Below, piece by piece: positions 42,981-52,337 of a DNA stretch of 64,000 nt (its first letter is position 1; the number at the start of each line of letters is the position of its first letter). The DNA comes from Streptomyces collinus (GTDB taxonomy: Bacteria > Actinomycetota > Actinomycetes > Streptomycetales > Streptomycetaceae), in assembly GCF_031348265.1 (NCBI RefSeq), contig NZ_CP133771.1, forward strand, positions 1,116,001 to 1,180,000. Reading direction: 5' to 3'. A program made the translations under genes and the position numbers. The notes under the pieces are model-generated. The model ran no database searches and was not told where the DNA came from. It saw only the letters and a list, made by a program, of their open reading frames with translations.

Positions 42981-43826
42981 TCACCTGGCCGCCTGCGCCC
43001 CGCTCTTCTTCCTCTGCGCGTTGAACTCCGCGACGTTGCGCTGGTGTTCCTGGTAGTCGGCGGTGAAGCGGGTGTCTCCCGGCCGGACCGTGACGAAGTA
43101 CAGCCAGTTGCCCGGGGTCGGGTTGATGGCCGCGCGCATCGCCTCGTCGCCCGGGTTGTCGATGGGCGTGGGCGGTAGGCCCATGCGCTGGTACGAGTTG
43201 TAGGGACTGTCGATCCGGGTGTCGTTCTCCGTCGTACGCAGGGTGGAGCGGTTCAGGGCGTAGTTGATGGTGGAGTCCATCTGCAACGGCATGCCGCGTT
43301 CAAGGCGGTTGAAGATGACCCGGGCGACCTTGCCCATGTCGGCCTTGGTCGCCGCCTCCGCCTGGACGATGCTCGCGATGGTGACGGCCTGGTACACGTT
43401 CATGGCGTTGCGCTGCGCCCCGGCGGCGATGGGCGCACGGTTGAACCGGTCGTTGGCGGTGTCGACCATCAGCGCGAGGAGCTTGTCCGGCGTGGTGTTC
43501 TCCTGGAGCCGATAGGTGGCCGGGAAGAGGTAGCCCTCCGGGTTGCCCTCGGCGTCGTTGGGCAGTTTCAGCGCGGCCTTGTCCAGGGACTTCCTGGTGC
43601 TGCCGGCGGGCAGGGCGAGGGCCTTGTCGACGGCCGCGTAGACCTGGCTCGCACGCCAGCCCTCGGGGACGGCCAGGGTCGCGGGCCGGCTCTCCTCCTC
43701 GGCCCCCAGGGTCAGCAGCGGCACCGCCACGGCGGTACCGACCACGACGGCTCCGGTCACGACGAGGGCGATGCGGCCCCGGCGCGTCAGTCGAATCGTG
43801 CTCCGTGGCGGAGTGTTCTTCTGCAT
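42981..43826 (-). CDS. mltG: MltG-like endolytic murein transglycosylase
   Basis: A 281-residue single-pass membrane protein with a transmembrane helix at about 18-40 (IALVVTGAVVVGTAVAVPLL). The YceG/MltG catalytic domain follows: EGYLFPATYRL, ASIVQAEA with the catalytic Glu157, RVIFNRLERGMPLQMDST and the C-terminal NWLYFVTV. It cuts glycan strands during synthesis and sets their length. It is shorter than the usual cytosolic-tailed actinobacterial MltG, so it is probably a second copy of a core gene. Confidence 0.88.
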   Translation of the reverse strand: MQKNTPPRSTIRLTRRGRIALVVTGAVVVGTAVAVPLLTLGAEEESRPATLAVPEGWRASQVYAAVDKALALPAGSTRKSLDKAALKLPNDAEGNPEGYLFPATYRLQENTTPDKLLALMVDTANDRFNRAPIAAGAQRNAMNVYQAVTIASIVQAEAATKADMGKVARVIFNRLERGMPLQMDSTINYALNRSTLRTTENDTRIDSPYNSYQRMGLPPTPIDNPGDEAMRAAINPTPGNWLYFVTVRPGDTRFTADYQEHQRNVAEFNAQRKKSGAQAAR

Positions 43827-43869
43827 GCGGGCACGGTAACCCGCATAACGTCACAAACCCGGCATATTT

Positions 43870-45672
43870 TCATCTTGTCGGTTCCAGTTGGGCGTCCCGG
43901 CGTACGAGCGCCGCGTACCGGCCGCCCTCCTCCAGGAGTTCCTCGTGCGTACCGCGTTCGACCGCGTGGCCCGAGTCGAGGACCACGATCTGGTCGGCGC
44001 CGCGCACGGTGGACAGCCGGTGGGCGATGGTGAGAGTGGTGCGGTTCGCCGACAGGGCGTCGATGGCGTCCTGGACGGCGGCTTCGGTCCGGGTGTCCAG
44101 CGCGCTGGTGGCCTCGTCGAGGATGAGAACCGGCGGGTCGCGCAGGATGGTGCGGGCGATGGCCAGGCGCTGCTTCTCACCGCCGGAGAAGCGGTGGCCG
44201 CGCTCGCCGACGACGGTGTCGTAGCCGTCGGGCAGGGCGGCGATGTGGTCGTGGATCTGGGCCGCCCGGGCCGCCTGGTGGAGTTCCTCGTCGGTGGCGT
44301 CGGGCTTGGCGAAGCGCAGGTTGTCGGCGACGGAGGCGTGGAAGAGGTACGTCTCCTGCGAGACGACGCCGACCGCACGGGCCAGGGTGTCGAAGTCGAG
44401 GTCGCGGACGTCGACCCCGTCGAGGGTGACGCTGCCGCCGGTCACGTCGTAGAGCCGGGGCACCAGATAGCCGAGGGTGGACTTGCCGGCGCCGGTGGGG
44501 CCGACGATCGCGAGGCTGCCGCCGGCCGGGACGGTGAGGTCGATGCCGTCGAGGACCGGGCCGTCCTTGCCGTCGTAGCCGAAGGAGACGTTCTCGAAGC
44601 GGACCTCGCCCTTGATCTGGTCGAGGCGGACCGGGTCGGGGCGTTCGGTGATGTCGACCGGCAGGTCGAGGTACTCGAAGATGCGCTGGAAGAGGGCGAG
44701 GGAGCTCTGGATCTGCACACCGGTCGACAGCAGGCTCACGGCCGGGCGGAACAGGCCCTGCTGGAGCGAGACGAAGGCGACGATCGTGCCGATGGAGACC
44801 GCGGGGCCGCCGAGCTGGAGGGCCATGCCGGCGGTCCAGTAGATGACGGCGGGCAGGGCGGCCATGACGATCGTGATGACGGCCATGCGCCAGCGCCCGG
44901 CCATGTTCGACCGGACCTCCAGGTCGACGAGCTCCTCGGACTCGTCGGAGAAGGACTTGGTCAGCGAGTCGGAGCGGCCCATCGTGCGGCCGAGCAGGAT
45001 GCCGCTGACGGAGAGCGACTCGGTGACCGTGGCGGCCATGGCGGCCATCTGCTTCTGGCGCTGGGTGGTGATCCTCCGGCGTTCGTTGCCGACGCGGCGG
45101 CTGATCCACACGAACACCGGCAGCAACAGCAGGGAGACGACCGTCAGGCGCCAGTCGAGGGCCAGCATCGCGACGATCGTGGCGACCACGCTGGTGACGT
45201 TGGAGACCAGGGAGGTCGCGGTGGAGGTGACGGTGGCCTGCATGCCGCCGATGTCGTTGGCGATGCGGGACTGCACCTCGCCCGTGCGCGTACGGGTGAA
45301 GAAGGCGAGGGACATGCGCTGGAGCCGGCCGTAGACGGCGGTGCGCAGATCGTGCATGACGCGCTGGCCGACCGTCGTGGAGATCAGGGTCTGGAGGACG
45401 CCGAAGACGCTGGTCAGGACGGCGCTGAGGATCATCCCCAGGGCGAGCAGGCTGAGCAGGCCCGTGCGCCCCTGGGGGATCGCTACGTCGAGGATCTCCT
45501 TCAGCAGGAAGGGCGTGGCGACCGAGACCAGCGAGGCGGCGGCGACCAGCAGCCCGACGATCGCGAGACGGCCCCGGTAGGGGCGGAAGAGGCCGAGGAT
45601 GCGGCGGACCTGCCGGGGCTGCTCCTTGGAGTCGGCCGGCGGGGTCCAGGGGGCTTCACGGTCGGGATGCAT
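43870..45672 (-). CDS. ABC exporter, fused permease-ATPase
   Basis: A 600-residue half-transporter with six hydrophobic segments (about 35-330) and a C-terminal ATPase that is fully canonical: Walker A GPTGAGKST, signature FSGGEKQRLAIARTI, Walker B LILDEATSALD and the switch His in TIAHRLS. It probably works as a homodimer expelling drugs or lipids. It is divergent from a MarR gene, and an operator-like palindrome lies between them, so drug-induced derepression by that MarR protein is the likely control. Confidence 0.92.
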   Translation of the reverse strand: MHPDREAPWTPPADSKEQPRQVRRILGLFRPYRGRLAIVGLLVAAASLVSVATPFLLKEILDVAIPQGRTGLLSLLALGMILSAVLTSVFGVLQTLISTTVGQRVMHDLRTAVYGRLQRMSLAFFTRTRTGEVQSRIANDIGGMQATVTSTATSLVSNVTSVVATIVAMLALDWRLTVVSLLLLPVFVWISRRVGNERRRITTQRQKQMAAMAATVTESLSVSGILLGRTMGRSDSLTKSFSDESEELVDLEVRSNMAGRWRMAVITIVMAALPAVIYWTAGMALQLGGPAVSIGTIVAFVSLQQGLFRPAVSLLSTGVQIQSSLALFQRIFEYLDLPVDITERPDPVRLDQIKGEVRFENVSFGYDGKDGPVLDGIDLTVPAGGSLAIVGPTGAGKSTLGYLVPRLYDVTGGSVTLDGVDVRDLDFDTLARAVGVVSQETYLFHASVADNLRFAKPDATDEELHQAARAAQIHDHIAALPDGYDTVVGERGHRFSGGEKQRLAIARTILRDPPVLILDEATSALDTRTEAAVQDAIDALSANRTTLTIAHRLSTVRGADQIVVLDSGHAVERGTHEELLEEGGRYAALVRRDAQLEPTR

Positions 45673-45709
45673 GGGCTCCTACGAGGGATGCGGCGGATCG
45701 GATCACAGC

Positions 45710-45734
45710 TCATTGTTACCTATGCTCACAATGA
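45710..45734. promoter_or_regulatory. Inverted repeat between ABC exporter and MarR (operator candidate)
   Basis: TCATTGT-N11-ACAATGA, perfect 7-bp arms, 18-bp centre spacing that fits a MarR dimer. A third ATTGTT half-site lies at 45749-45754, over the MarR -10 region. The site is between the two divergent starts. Confidence 0.6.
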
Positions 45735-45746
45735 ACTGCATCCTGA

Positions 45747-45752
45747 TATTGT
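45747..45752 (+). promoter_or_regulatory. -10 element suggesting leaderless MarR transcript
   Basis: TATTGT ends six bases before the ATG of the MarR gene, and no ribosome site precedes the ATG. TGCTCA at 45723-45728 is a poor -35 at 18-nt spacing. A leaderless mRNA starting at the A of ATG is therefore likely. Confidence 0.5.
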
Positions 45753-45758
45753 TCCCGC

Positions 45759-46208
45759 ATGACCACGCCCGACGCCGACGGCCTGCTCGCCGAGCAGTTG
45801 CTGCGGCTCACCCGCCGGGTGCACCGCATCCAGAAACGCCATCTGGAGCACCGCGACCTCGGCATCACTCCGGCCCAGTCCCGGCTGTTGCGCACGCTGG
45901 CGCACTGGGGCTCGCCGCCGCGCATGGCCGACCTGGCCGAGCGCCTTGAGGTGGTGCCGCGGGCCGTCACGACGCTGGTCGACGGTCTGGAGGCGAGCGG
46001 CAAGGTGCGGCGGGTCCCGGACCCGGCGAACCGGCGGGTGATCCGCATCGAGCTCACGGACGACGGCCGGGGCGCGTTGCGCGAGCTGCGGGCGGCGCGC
46101 AGGTCGGCCGCGGAGGAGATCCTCGCGCCGCTGACGGGGGATCAGCGGGAGGCGCTCGGGGGGTTGCTGGACACGCTGATCGACGGGACGCCGGCGGGGA
46201 CTTGCTGA
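45759..46208 (+). CDS. MarR family transcriptional regulator
   Basis: A 149-residue winged-helix regulator. The DNA-binding part spans about 35-100 (LGITPAQSRLLRTLAHWG, MADLAERLEVVPRAVTTLVDGLEASGKVRR, with the wing VPDPANRRVIRIELTDDG). N- and C-terminal helices form the dimer. It is divergent from an ABC exporter and is its likely repressor through the palindrome between them. Its stop is followed by a 22-bp terminator stem. Confidence 0.92.
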   Translation: MTTPDADGLLAEQLLRLTRRVHRIQKRHLEHRDLGITPAQSRLLRTLAHWGSPPRMADLAERLEVVPRAVTTLVDGLEASGKVRRVPDPANRRVIRIELTDDGRGALRELRAARRSAAEEILAPLTGDQREALGGLLDTLIDGTPAGTC

Positions 46209-46223
46209 GGGAACGGGACACGA

Positions 46224-46276
46224 CAGTGGGCCGCGGCCTCCGCTCGTCCTGCCGGAGCGGAGGCCGCGGCCCACTG
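46224..46276. terminator. Strong bidirectional terminator between MarR and dicarboxylate symporter
   Basis: A perfect 22-bp stem, 46224-46245 with 46255-46276 (core GGGCCGCGGCCTCC), around a 9-nt loop, between two converging genes. No U-tract. Confidence 0.88.
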
Positions 46277-46284
46277 GGTTCCGG

Positions 46285-47751
46285 TCAACCGGCCTCGGGA
46301 GCGGGCTCCTTGAGCTCCTTGGGCTTCTGGGCCGGGATGCCCGGCGCCAGCGCCTCGGCGCCGGTCTCACCGCCGGGGTCCTTCTCACTGCCGGGGTCTT
46401 TCTCGCCGCCGAGGGCCTTCTCGGCGCCGACGCCCGTCTCGTCGTCGCCCGGCGTGGAGGTGTCCTCCCCGTCGAGGACCCTCTTCGCCCGGTCGGTGTC
46501 CAGGGCCCCCTCCCAGCGGGACACCGCGAAGACGGCGACGCAGTTGCCGAGCAGGTTGGTGACGACGCGCATCGAGTCCATGATGCGGTCCACGCCCAGC
46601 AGCAGCGCGACGGCCCCGGCGGGGATCGCCCCCAGGGAGGAGGCGGTCGCGGACAGGGCGAGGAACGCCGACCCGGGGATCCCCGCCATGCCCTTGCTGG
46701 TCAGCATCAGCACCAGGACGACGGTGACCTGCTGACCGAGGCTCAGATCCACACCCACGGCCTGGGCGATGAACAGCGTGCCGATGGACAGGTAGAGCGA
46801 CGCGCCGTCGAGGTTGAAGGAGTAGCCGGTGGGGAGCACCAGCCCCACGGCGTCGTCACGTGCACCGGCCCGGCGCAGCTTCTGCATCACGCGCGGCATG
46901 ACCGACTCGGTGGACGCGGTACCGAGGGCGAGCAGCATCTCCTCGCGGATGTAGCGCAGGAACTTCCACAGGCTGAGGCCGGTCACGGCCTTCAGGGCGA
47001 CGGCCAGCAGCGCGATGAAGAGCGCCGCCGCCACGTAACAGAGCACGATGAGCTTGGCGTACGTCCGCATCACACCCAGGCCGTAGTTGCCGACCAGGTG
47101 GGCCATCGCGCCGAACACCGCGATCGGGGCGAGCCGCATGATGAAGCCGACGACCGCGAAGATGATCTCCTGGGCCTGCTCGATCGCGGGCAGGATCTTC
47201 GGCACCTTGGTGTGCCCGAGGTGCAGCAGGGCGGCACCCACCAGGCAGGCGAGGATCAGGACTTGGAGGAGCTCATTGTCGGCGAAGGCGCCGATGAAAC
47301 TCTGCGGCAGCGCGTTCAGGACGAACTCGGTCGTCGTGGGCAGGTGGCCCCCGCCCGTCGTCTCCTGCACCGCCGCGGCGTCGAGCGAGGAGGGGTCGAC
47401 GTTCATGCCCCTGCCCGGGCCGACGACGTTGGCGGTGACGAGACCGATGACCAGGGCTGCCGTCGAGGCGATCTCGAACCAGATGAGGGCTTTGACCCCG
47501 ATCCGGCCGAACGCCTTCAGGTCACCGGCCTTGGCGATGCCGACGACGACCACGCAGAACACCAGGGGCGAGATCACGGTCTTGATGAGCCGGGTGAAAC
47601 CGTCGCCGAGCGGCTGGAGAGCCGTGGCCGTGTCCGGCCACAGCTTTCCGACGACGATTCCGAGGACGAGCGCGCAGGTAACCTGCGCGAAAAGCGAGGT
47701 ACGTAGAGTGCGTGCGACGCGTCGCGGGAGGGACGGTACGGACGGGGGCAC
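46285..47751 (-). CDS. Dicarboxylate/cation symporter (DctA-like, DAACS family)
   Basis: A 488-residue membrane transporter with about eight hydrophobic segments plus hairpins. Family marks: LGTASTESVMPR, GLVLPTGYSFNLDGASLY, and TSKGMAGIPGSAFLAL with DRIMDSMRVVTNLLGN. It takes up C4-dicarboxylates with protons or sodium. A tail of about 55 residues is acidic and repetitive (EKDPGSEKDPGGE) and not part of the fold. GTG 47751 is chosen because AGGAGG stands 4 nt upstream. About 175 bp separate it from the PNGase A-like gene; no local two-component regulator is present. Confidence 0.9.
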   Translation of the reverse strand: MPPSVPSLPRRVARTLRTSLFAQVTCALVLGIVVGKLWPDTATALQPLGDGFTRLIKTVISPLVFCVVVVGIAKAGDLKAFGRIGVKALIWFEIASTAALVIGLVTANVVGPGRGMNVDPSSLDAAAVQETTGGGHLPTTTEFVLNALPQSFIGAFADNELLQVLILACLVGAALLHLGHTKVPKILPAIEQAQEIIFAVVGFIMRLAPIAVFGAMAHLVGNYGLGVMRTYAKLIVLCYVAAALFIALLAVALKAVTGLSLWKFLRYIREEMLLALGTASTESVMPRVMQKLRRAGARDDAVGLVLPTGYSFNLDGASLYLSIGTLFIAQAVGVDLSLGQQVTVVLVLMLTSKGMAGIPGSAFLALSATASSLGAIPAGAVALLLGVDRIMDSMRVVTNLLGNCVAVFAVSRWEGALDTDRAKRVLDGEDTSTPGDDETGVGAEKALGGEKDPGSEKDPGGETGAEALAPGIPAQKPKELKEPAPEAG

Positions 47752-47926
47752 GAAGCCTCCTAGGGGGACGGGACGCACAGAAGCCGGAGGGGACTTCTGT
47801 GATGCGGAAAGCGGCTTCCGTTTCCGAACACTCTGGAGGCTGTCTTGATCGCGCACAAGACCGCAACGTTTCAGCCAAGTAAAAGCGTCATAAGTGACAC
47901 GCATCACACGCGCCCCATCGCTCACC

Positions 47927-49531
47927 TCAGCACCGGTTGCGGTCCTCCGTGAGCACCCCCTGCACTGCGGTCAGAGTCCGGTCGTAGCAACCGCGTGACC
48001 CGTACAGCCGGTAGCGCTCGCTCGTGGTGCCGACCGCGTGGCGCTGGTCGCGCGGCACGTTCGCCGTGTACGTCGCGTCGCCCGTATAGGAGTTGTCGAG
48101 CCGCGACCACGTGGTGCGTCGTCCGCCGTGCGTGCCGACGACCGTGGCGCGGTCGCCGAGGGTCAGCACGGTGCGCAAGCGGTCGCCCGCACCGAGGGTG
48201 GTCGTGCCGTCCATCGTGTAGCGGCGGTGAGTCCGCGTCATACGCCCGCCGACGGTCACCGACTCGTCGTCCCTCCAGGCGGCTTCGAGAGCGTCACGCG
48301 TCTCGCCGTCGGTCCAGCGGTGCGTGGACGTGTTGGCGAGCGAGCGGCTGACGGTGGTCGTGACGCGGCCGTGCGACGTGTCGACGTAGCCGCCGACGGT
48401 CAGCCGGTGGGCGCCTTCGGTGTCGACCCGGTGCTCCGAACCAGGCCTGTGAACAGACGAGTTGGCGAGGTCACCCTCCTTGTGCACGGTGAGCTTCCCG
48501 GTGACCCGCGCGCGCTGCTCGTCCTGCCAGACCAGGACGTTCACGGGCGTGCTCCAGCCGGTCTGCCCCTCGGGCACGCCGACGACCGAGACCTCCACGC
48601 GGTGCGGGCGGCCGTCGTTGAGGATCCCGGCGAAGGGGGTGAGGTCGTAGGTGATCGGCTTGATGTCGAAGGCGCGCGGGCCCGGGATCACGTACCAGAG
48701 GAACGGGTTGGACCAGCCTCCGGTCCACACGGTCGGGAACGGTGCGGCGATCCCGGCGAGCCGCCCGTCCACGCTGATCTGCACCTCCCGGTAAGGACCC
48801 GCACCGGCCTTGCAGGAGTACGGAGCCGGCTCGGGCACGGTCAGGTACCAGTACTCCTCGCAGCCGCCGCCGGAGCCGGTCGCGTACACCTCGGCGACGA
48901 TCCGTTCGCTGTTGCGAGGGGTGGTGAGGGCCGAGTCGCCGTCGAGCGTGAGGACCCGGTCGGGGCTCTTCCCGTCGGGGCGGCCCTGGTAGAACGTCAG
49001 CGTGACCTTGACGTCGAGGACGCCCGTGTAGGTGTCGTCGACGACGTTCCCGATGAGCATCTCGACGTCCCGGCCCGTGCGGAAGGTGTCGCTGTAGCGC
49101 GTGACGTCCTTCTCCACGGACCACTCGATGCCGTCCGGGGAGGGCTGCGGCGTCGACGTGCGGAAGATCTCGACCCCGCCGACGTGGAGGTAGCCGAGCC
49201 GGTCGTACTGGCGGCCCTTGACCTTGCCGTCGAGTTGGAGCACCACCTTGCTCCACCGGTCACCGCAGCCGTCGGGCGGGGTGTACGTGCCGCGATACGG
49301 GGTGAAGTCACGGAACTGCGCCTGGGCGAGGGTGACTTCGCACGTCTTTCCGGAGGGCCTCTCCACCGGCGGTGCGGCCGTGACCGGGTCGTGCCAGTCG
49401 GTGCCGAACTCGGCGGGGACGCCGGCCGCCGGGGCGGGGACGTCCGCCGCCCCGGCGGGTCCGGTGCCGAGGAGGGTGCCCGCCAGGAGGGTCGCTCCGG
49501 CAAGCATGGACATGACGATCCGTCTCTTCAT
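47927..49531 (-). CDS. Secreted PNGase A-like peptide-N-glycosidase
   Basis: A 534-residue exported protein. The signal peptide covers about 1-29 (IVMSMLAGATLLAGTLLG, cleavage near PAGAA). It matches the plant-type PNGase A family (acting on N-glycans, including core-fucosylated ones): YTPPDGCGDRWSKVVLQL, KGRQYDRLGYLHVGGVEIFR, and PDGIEWSVEKDVTRYS, then SCKAGAGPYREV and the paired beta domains. It would cut the glycan-Asn bond of glycoproteins outside the cell. Start at ATG 49531 is set by the signal peptide; no clear ribosome site precedes it. Confidence 0.85.
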   Translation of the reverse strand: MKRRIVMSMLAGATLLAGTLLGTGPAGAADVPAPAAGVPAEFGTDWHDPVTAAPPVERPSGKTCEVTLAQAQFRDFTPYRGTYTPPDGCGDRWSKVVLQLDGKVKGRQYDRLGYLHVGGVEIFRTSTPQPSPDGIEWSVEKDVTRYSDTFRTGRDVEMLIGNVVDDTYTGVLDVKVTLTFYQGRPDGKSPDRVLTLDGDSALTTPRNSERIVAEVYATGSGGGCEEYWYLTVPEPAPYSCKAGAGPYREVQISVDGRLAGIAAPFPTVWTGGWSNPFLWYVIPGPRAFDIKPITYDLTPFAGILNDGRPHRVEVSVVGVPEGQTGWSTPVNVLVWQDEQRARVTGKLTVHKEGDLANSSVHRPGSEHRVDTEGAHRLTVGGYVDTSHGRVTTTVSRSLANTSTHRWTDGETRDALEAAWRDDESVTVGGRMTRTHRRYTMDGTTTLGAGDRLRTVLTLGDRATVVGTHGGRRTTWSRLDNSYTGDATYTANVPRDQRHAVGTTSERYRLYGSRGCYDRTLTAVQGVLTEDRNRC

Positions 49532-49573
49532 GGGCGGTGTTCTACGGGGAGTCGGCCACCCGCGCAATGAGGA

Positions 49574-50304
49574 CTAAGCAGCCAGGTCCGCCCTGTCCCC
49601 CATCACCACCACGGGACGCTGTCGCGGGTCGAGTGTGCGCAGGAGGTACCTCATCGCCCGCTCGGGCACGCTGACACAGGCCGACGTGCCGCTGCCGTGG
49701 TCCATGTGCAGCCAGATCCCGCCACCCTTCTCCTCGCCCTCGGGGCGGGTCTGGTCGTTCGGCGGGGTGCCCTTGACGCGGTTGTAGTCGATGGCGATGA
49801 CGTAGTCGAAGTCGTGCCAGTGCGACTCGGCCCACCAGCGCGGGGCGGCGAAGCCCGCGGAGCGGGTGTACGGCAGCCGGGAGCCCGGGTCCGGCAGCAC
49901 GCCGCCCGCGTCGCTGAGGGTGAACACGCCCACGGGACTGCGGTCGTCGTCCTCGCGATGGTCGGTGGTCCAGCCCTTCTTGCCGTTGTGCCCGGTCCAG
50001 CCGCGCTCCCGCTGCCAGGTCGAGCCGTGCTTCGTGTACAGGACGACCGTGGAGTCGGCGGAGTCCTTCCCGTCGCCGTAGACCGCGACGACCTGGCGGG
50101 AGGCGGACGGGATCCGCCGCTGGAGCCGGTCTCCGACGCCCGGGACGCGCGTCGGGGCGGCCGTGGCCGCCTGGGTGCGGGCCGCCCGGCCCGCGGCTTG
50201 TCCCGCCCCACCATTCCCCGCGCCGCCGCAGGCGGACGAGCTGTCAGGAAGGAGGCGAGGACCGCCGTCGCGGTCACGGCTCGTCGTACGCCACCACTGT
50301 GCAT
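49574..50304 (-). CDS. L,D-transpeptidase (YkuD-like), apparent frameshift near its N-terminus
   Basis: The catalytic part (about last 170 residues) is a YkuD-type domain: GIWLHMDHGSGTSACVSVP, with His and the Cys nucleophile in S-A-C. It would make 3-3 cross-links or attach proteins to peptidoglycan. In the frame of this domain the N-terminus has no export signal. In the next frame, ATG 50304 starts a good signal (VRRAVTATAVLASFLTA); a one-base shift near 50240 would join it to SSACGGAGNGG, a lipobox-like end. As written the export signal and enzyme are in different frames; a sequencing error is possible. Confidence 0.72.
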
Positions 50305-50531
50305 CGCTCCATGGTCGCACCGCGATCCGGGCGACGGCGGGCCGAGGCCCGGAGAGTCGGTGGCGCACGGCGCACGGCCGGTTCCGTTCGGTGGGCGGAA
50401 AACCTGTTGCCCGCCACCTCGCGACAGAGCGAACCTGTCACGGTTTGCTGCCCTCGCAGGCGGCCGCCCCCGCTCCCCCGCCGACCCGCCTCCCCACCCG
50501 TTCGCCCCCTGACACGAGCCACTGGGACGTC

Positions 50532-52337
50532 ATGCAGATTCAAGACCTTCCGTACCCCGACCCAGGCGTGCCGGACGCGCGTTCGGGTCCCCGATTCCTG
50601 TGGTGGCTCTTCCGCAATCAGCTGGGCGGTCAGCTGAAGTCGCTGTCCTGGGGGCTGCTGCACTTCGCCTCCGTCGCCGCCCTGCCGTTCTGTGTCGGAG
50701 TCGCCGTGCAGGCCGTCGTCGACCGCTCCGGCACCGAGCTCGCCCTGGCGGGCGGGTTACTGGCGCTGGCCTGCGTCGGCAACGCGGTCGGCGACACCTT
50801 CCTGCACCGCACCGCGATCACCAACTGGATCACGGCGGCCGCCCGCGTCCAGCAACTGCTCGCCCGCAAGGCCGCCCATCTGGGCTCGGCGCTGACCCGG
50901 CGCGTCGCGGCAGGTGAGGTGGTCGCGGTTTCCACGGGTGACGTCGAGAAGATCGGCTGGTTCGTCGAGGCCCTGTCCCGCTTCACCGCGGCCCTGGTCA
51001 CCATCGTGCTGGTCTGCGTCGGCCTGCTGGTCTACCAGCCGGCGCTCGGCGTGGTCGTCGCCGTGGGGCTGCCCGCACTGGCGCTCGCCGTGCTGCCGCT
51101 GCTCCCCCGCGCCACCCGGCGCGCCGACACCCAGCGCGAGAAGGCCGGACGCGCCACCGAACTCGCCTCGGACACCGTCGCCGGCCTGCGCGTGCTGCGC
51201 GGCATCGGCGGCGAGGAGCTGTTCCTCGACCGCTACCGCAGCGCCTCCCAGGAGGTCCGCCACGCGGCCGTGCGCAGCGCCCGGATGTGGGCCCTGATCT
51301 CCGCGATCCAGGTCCTGCTGCCCGGGCTGCTGCTCGTCGCCGTCGTCTGGTACGGCGTGGGGCTGGCGCGCGAGGGCCGGATCACCGTCGGCGAACTGGT
51401 CACCGTCTACAGCTCGGTGATGGTCCTCACCTACCCGCTGCGGCACTTCGAGGAGATCGCCATGGCGTACTCCTTCTCCCGCCCCTCCGCCAAACGGGCC
51501 GCGGGGGTGCTGTCGCTGCAACGGCCCACGGACACCGCGGGATCGCGCGCGGCCGAGGTTCCGTCAGGCGACCTGTACGACCCGGACACCGGGCTGCTCG
51601 CGCCCGCCGGACGGCTCACGGCCGTGGTGTGCGGCGACCCGGACGCGGCGGGCCTGCTGGCGGAACGGCTGGGCGGACACCCCTCCCAGGAGGGCACCTC
51701 GGTGCTGCTGGGCGGGGTACCGCTCGACGAACTCCCGCTGGACAGCGCCCGTACCGCCGTCCTCGTCCAGGACAAGGACCCGGTGCTGCTGTCCGGCACG
51801 CTGCGCGAGCTGCTCGACGTACCCGCGTCGGGCGCCGTCCAGCCGCGGGAGGCGCTGGCGGCCGCGCAGTGCGACGACGTGCTGGCGGCGCTGGTGCAGG
51901 GCTCGCTGGACGCGGGTGACCCGATGGACGCCCGGATCACCGAGCGCGGCCGGTCCCTGTCCGGCGGCCAGCGCCAGCGGCTCGCACTCGCCCGGTCGCT
52001 GATCACGGACCCGGAGGCGCTCGTCCTGGACGAGCCGACCTCGGCCGTCGACTCGCACACCGAGGCCCGGATCGCGCAGGGCGTGCGGGAGTTGCGCGAC
52101 GGGCGCACGACCGTGGTGTTCACCTCCTCCCCGCTGCTCCTGGACCGCGCCGACCGGGTCGTGTTCCTGCACGACGGCGAGGCCGTGGCGGTGGGCGCGC
52201 ATCGCGAGCTGGTGCGGACCGACCCCCGCTACCGGGCGGTGGTCACCCGCGAGACGGACGACGAGGCCGCCCTGAACGGCTCCGTCGCCCTGGACGACGT
52301 ACTGCAGGAACTGGAAGAGATCGAGGAGAAGGCATGA
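50532..52337 (+). CDS. ABC exporter half A, degenerate Walker A
   Basis: A 601-residue permease-ATPase with six hydrophobic segments (about 40-315). In the ATPase, the Walker A position reads GDPDAAGLL (368-376) without the Lys; the Q-loop and a full signature LSGGQ (476-480), Walker B LVLDEP (Asp500, Glu501) remain, and the switch His is Ser (about 532). Alone it should not hydrolyse ATP. It pairs with the next gene, whose signature is lost but whose Walker A is intact; together they give one working site. ATG 50532 has a weak ribosome site. The stop overlaps the next start. Confidence 0.88.
   Translation: MQIQDLPYPDPGVPDARSGPRFLWWLFRNQLGGQLKSLSWGLLHFASVAALPFCVGVAVQAVVDRSGTELALAGGLLALACVGNAVGDTFLHRTAITNWITAAARVQQLLARKAAHLGSALTRRVAAGEVVAVSTGDVEKIGWFVEALSRFTAALVTIVLVCVGLLVYQPALGVVVAVGLPALALAVLPLLPRATRRADTQREKAGRATELASDTVAGLRVLRGIGGEELFLDRYRSASQEVRHAAVRSARMWALISAIQVLLPGLLLVAVVWYGVGLAREGRITVGELVTVYSSVMVLTYPLRHFEEIAMAYSFSRPSAKRAAGVLSLQRPTDTAGSRAAEVPSGDLYDPDTGLLAPAGRLTAVVCGDPDAAGLLAERLGGHPSQEGTSVLLGGVPLDELPLDSARTAVLVQDKDPVLLSGTLRELLDVPASGAVQPREALAAAQCDDVLAALVQGSLDAGDPMDARITERGRSLSGGQRQRLALARSLITDPEALVLDEPTSAVDSHTEARIAQGVRELRDGRTTVVFTSSPLLLDRADRVVFLHDGEAVAVGAHRELVRTDPRYRAVVTRETDDEAALNGSVALDDVLQELEEIEEKA

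Noticed and set aside
47887..47898. GTCA-TAAG-TGAC as an operator for the dicarboxylate symporter
   Set aside because: Only four-base arms and 136 bp from the start; too weak to list as a site.
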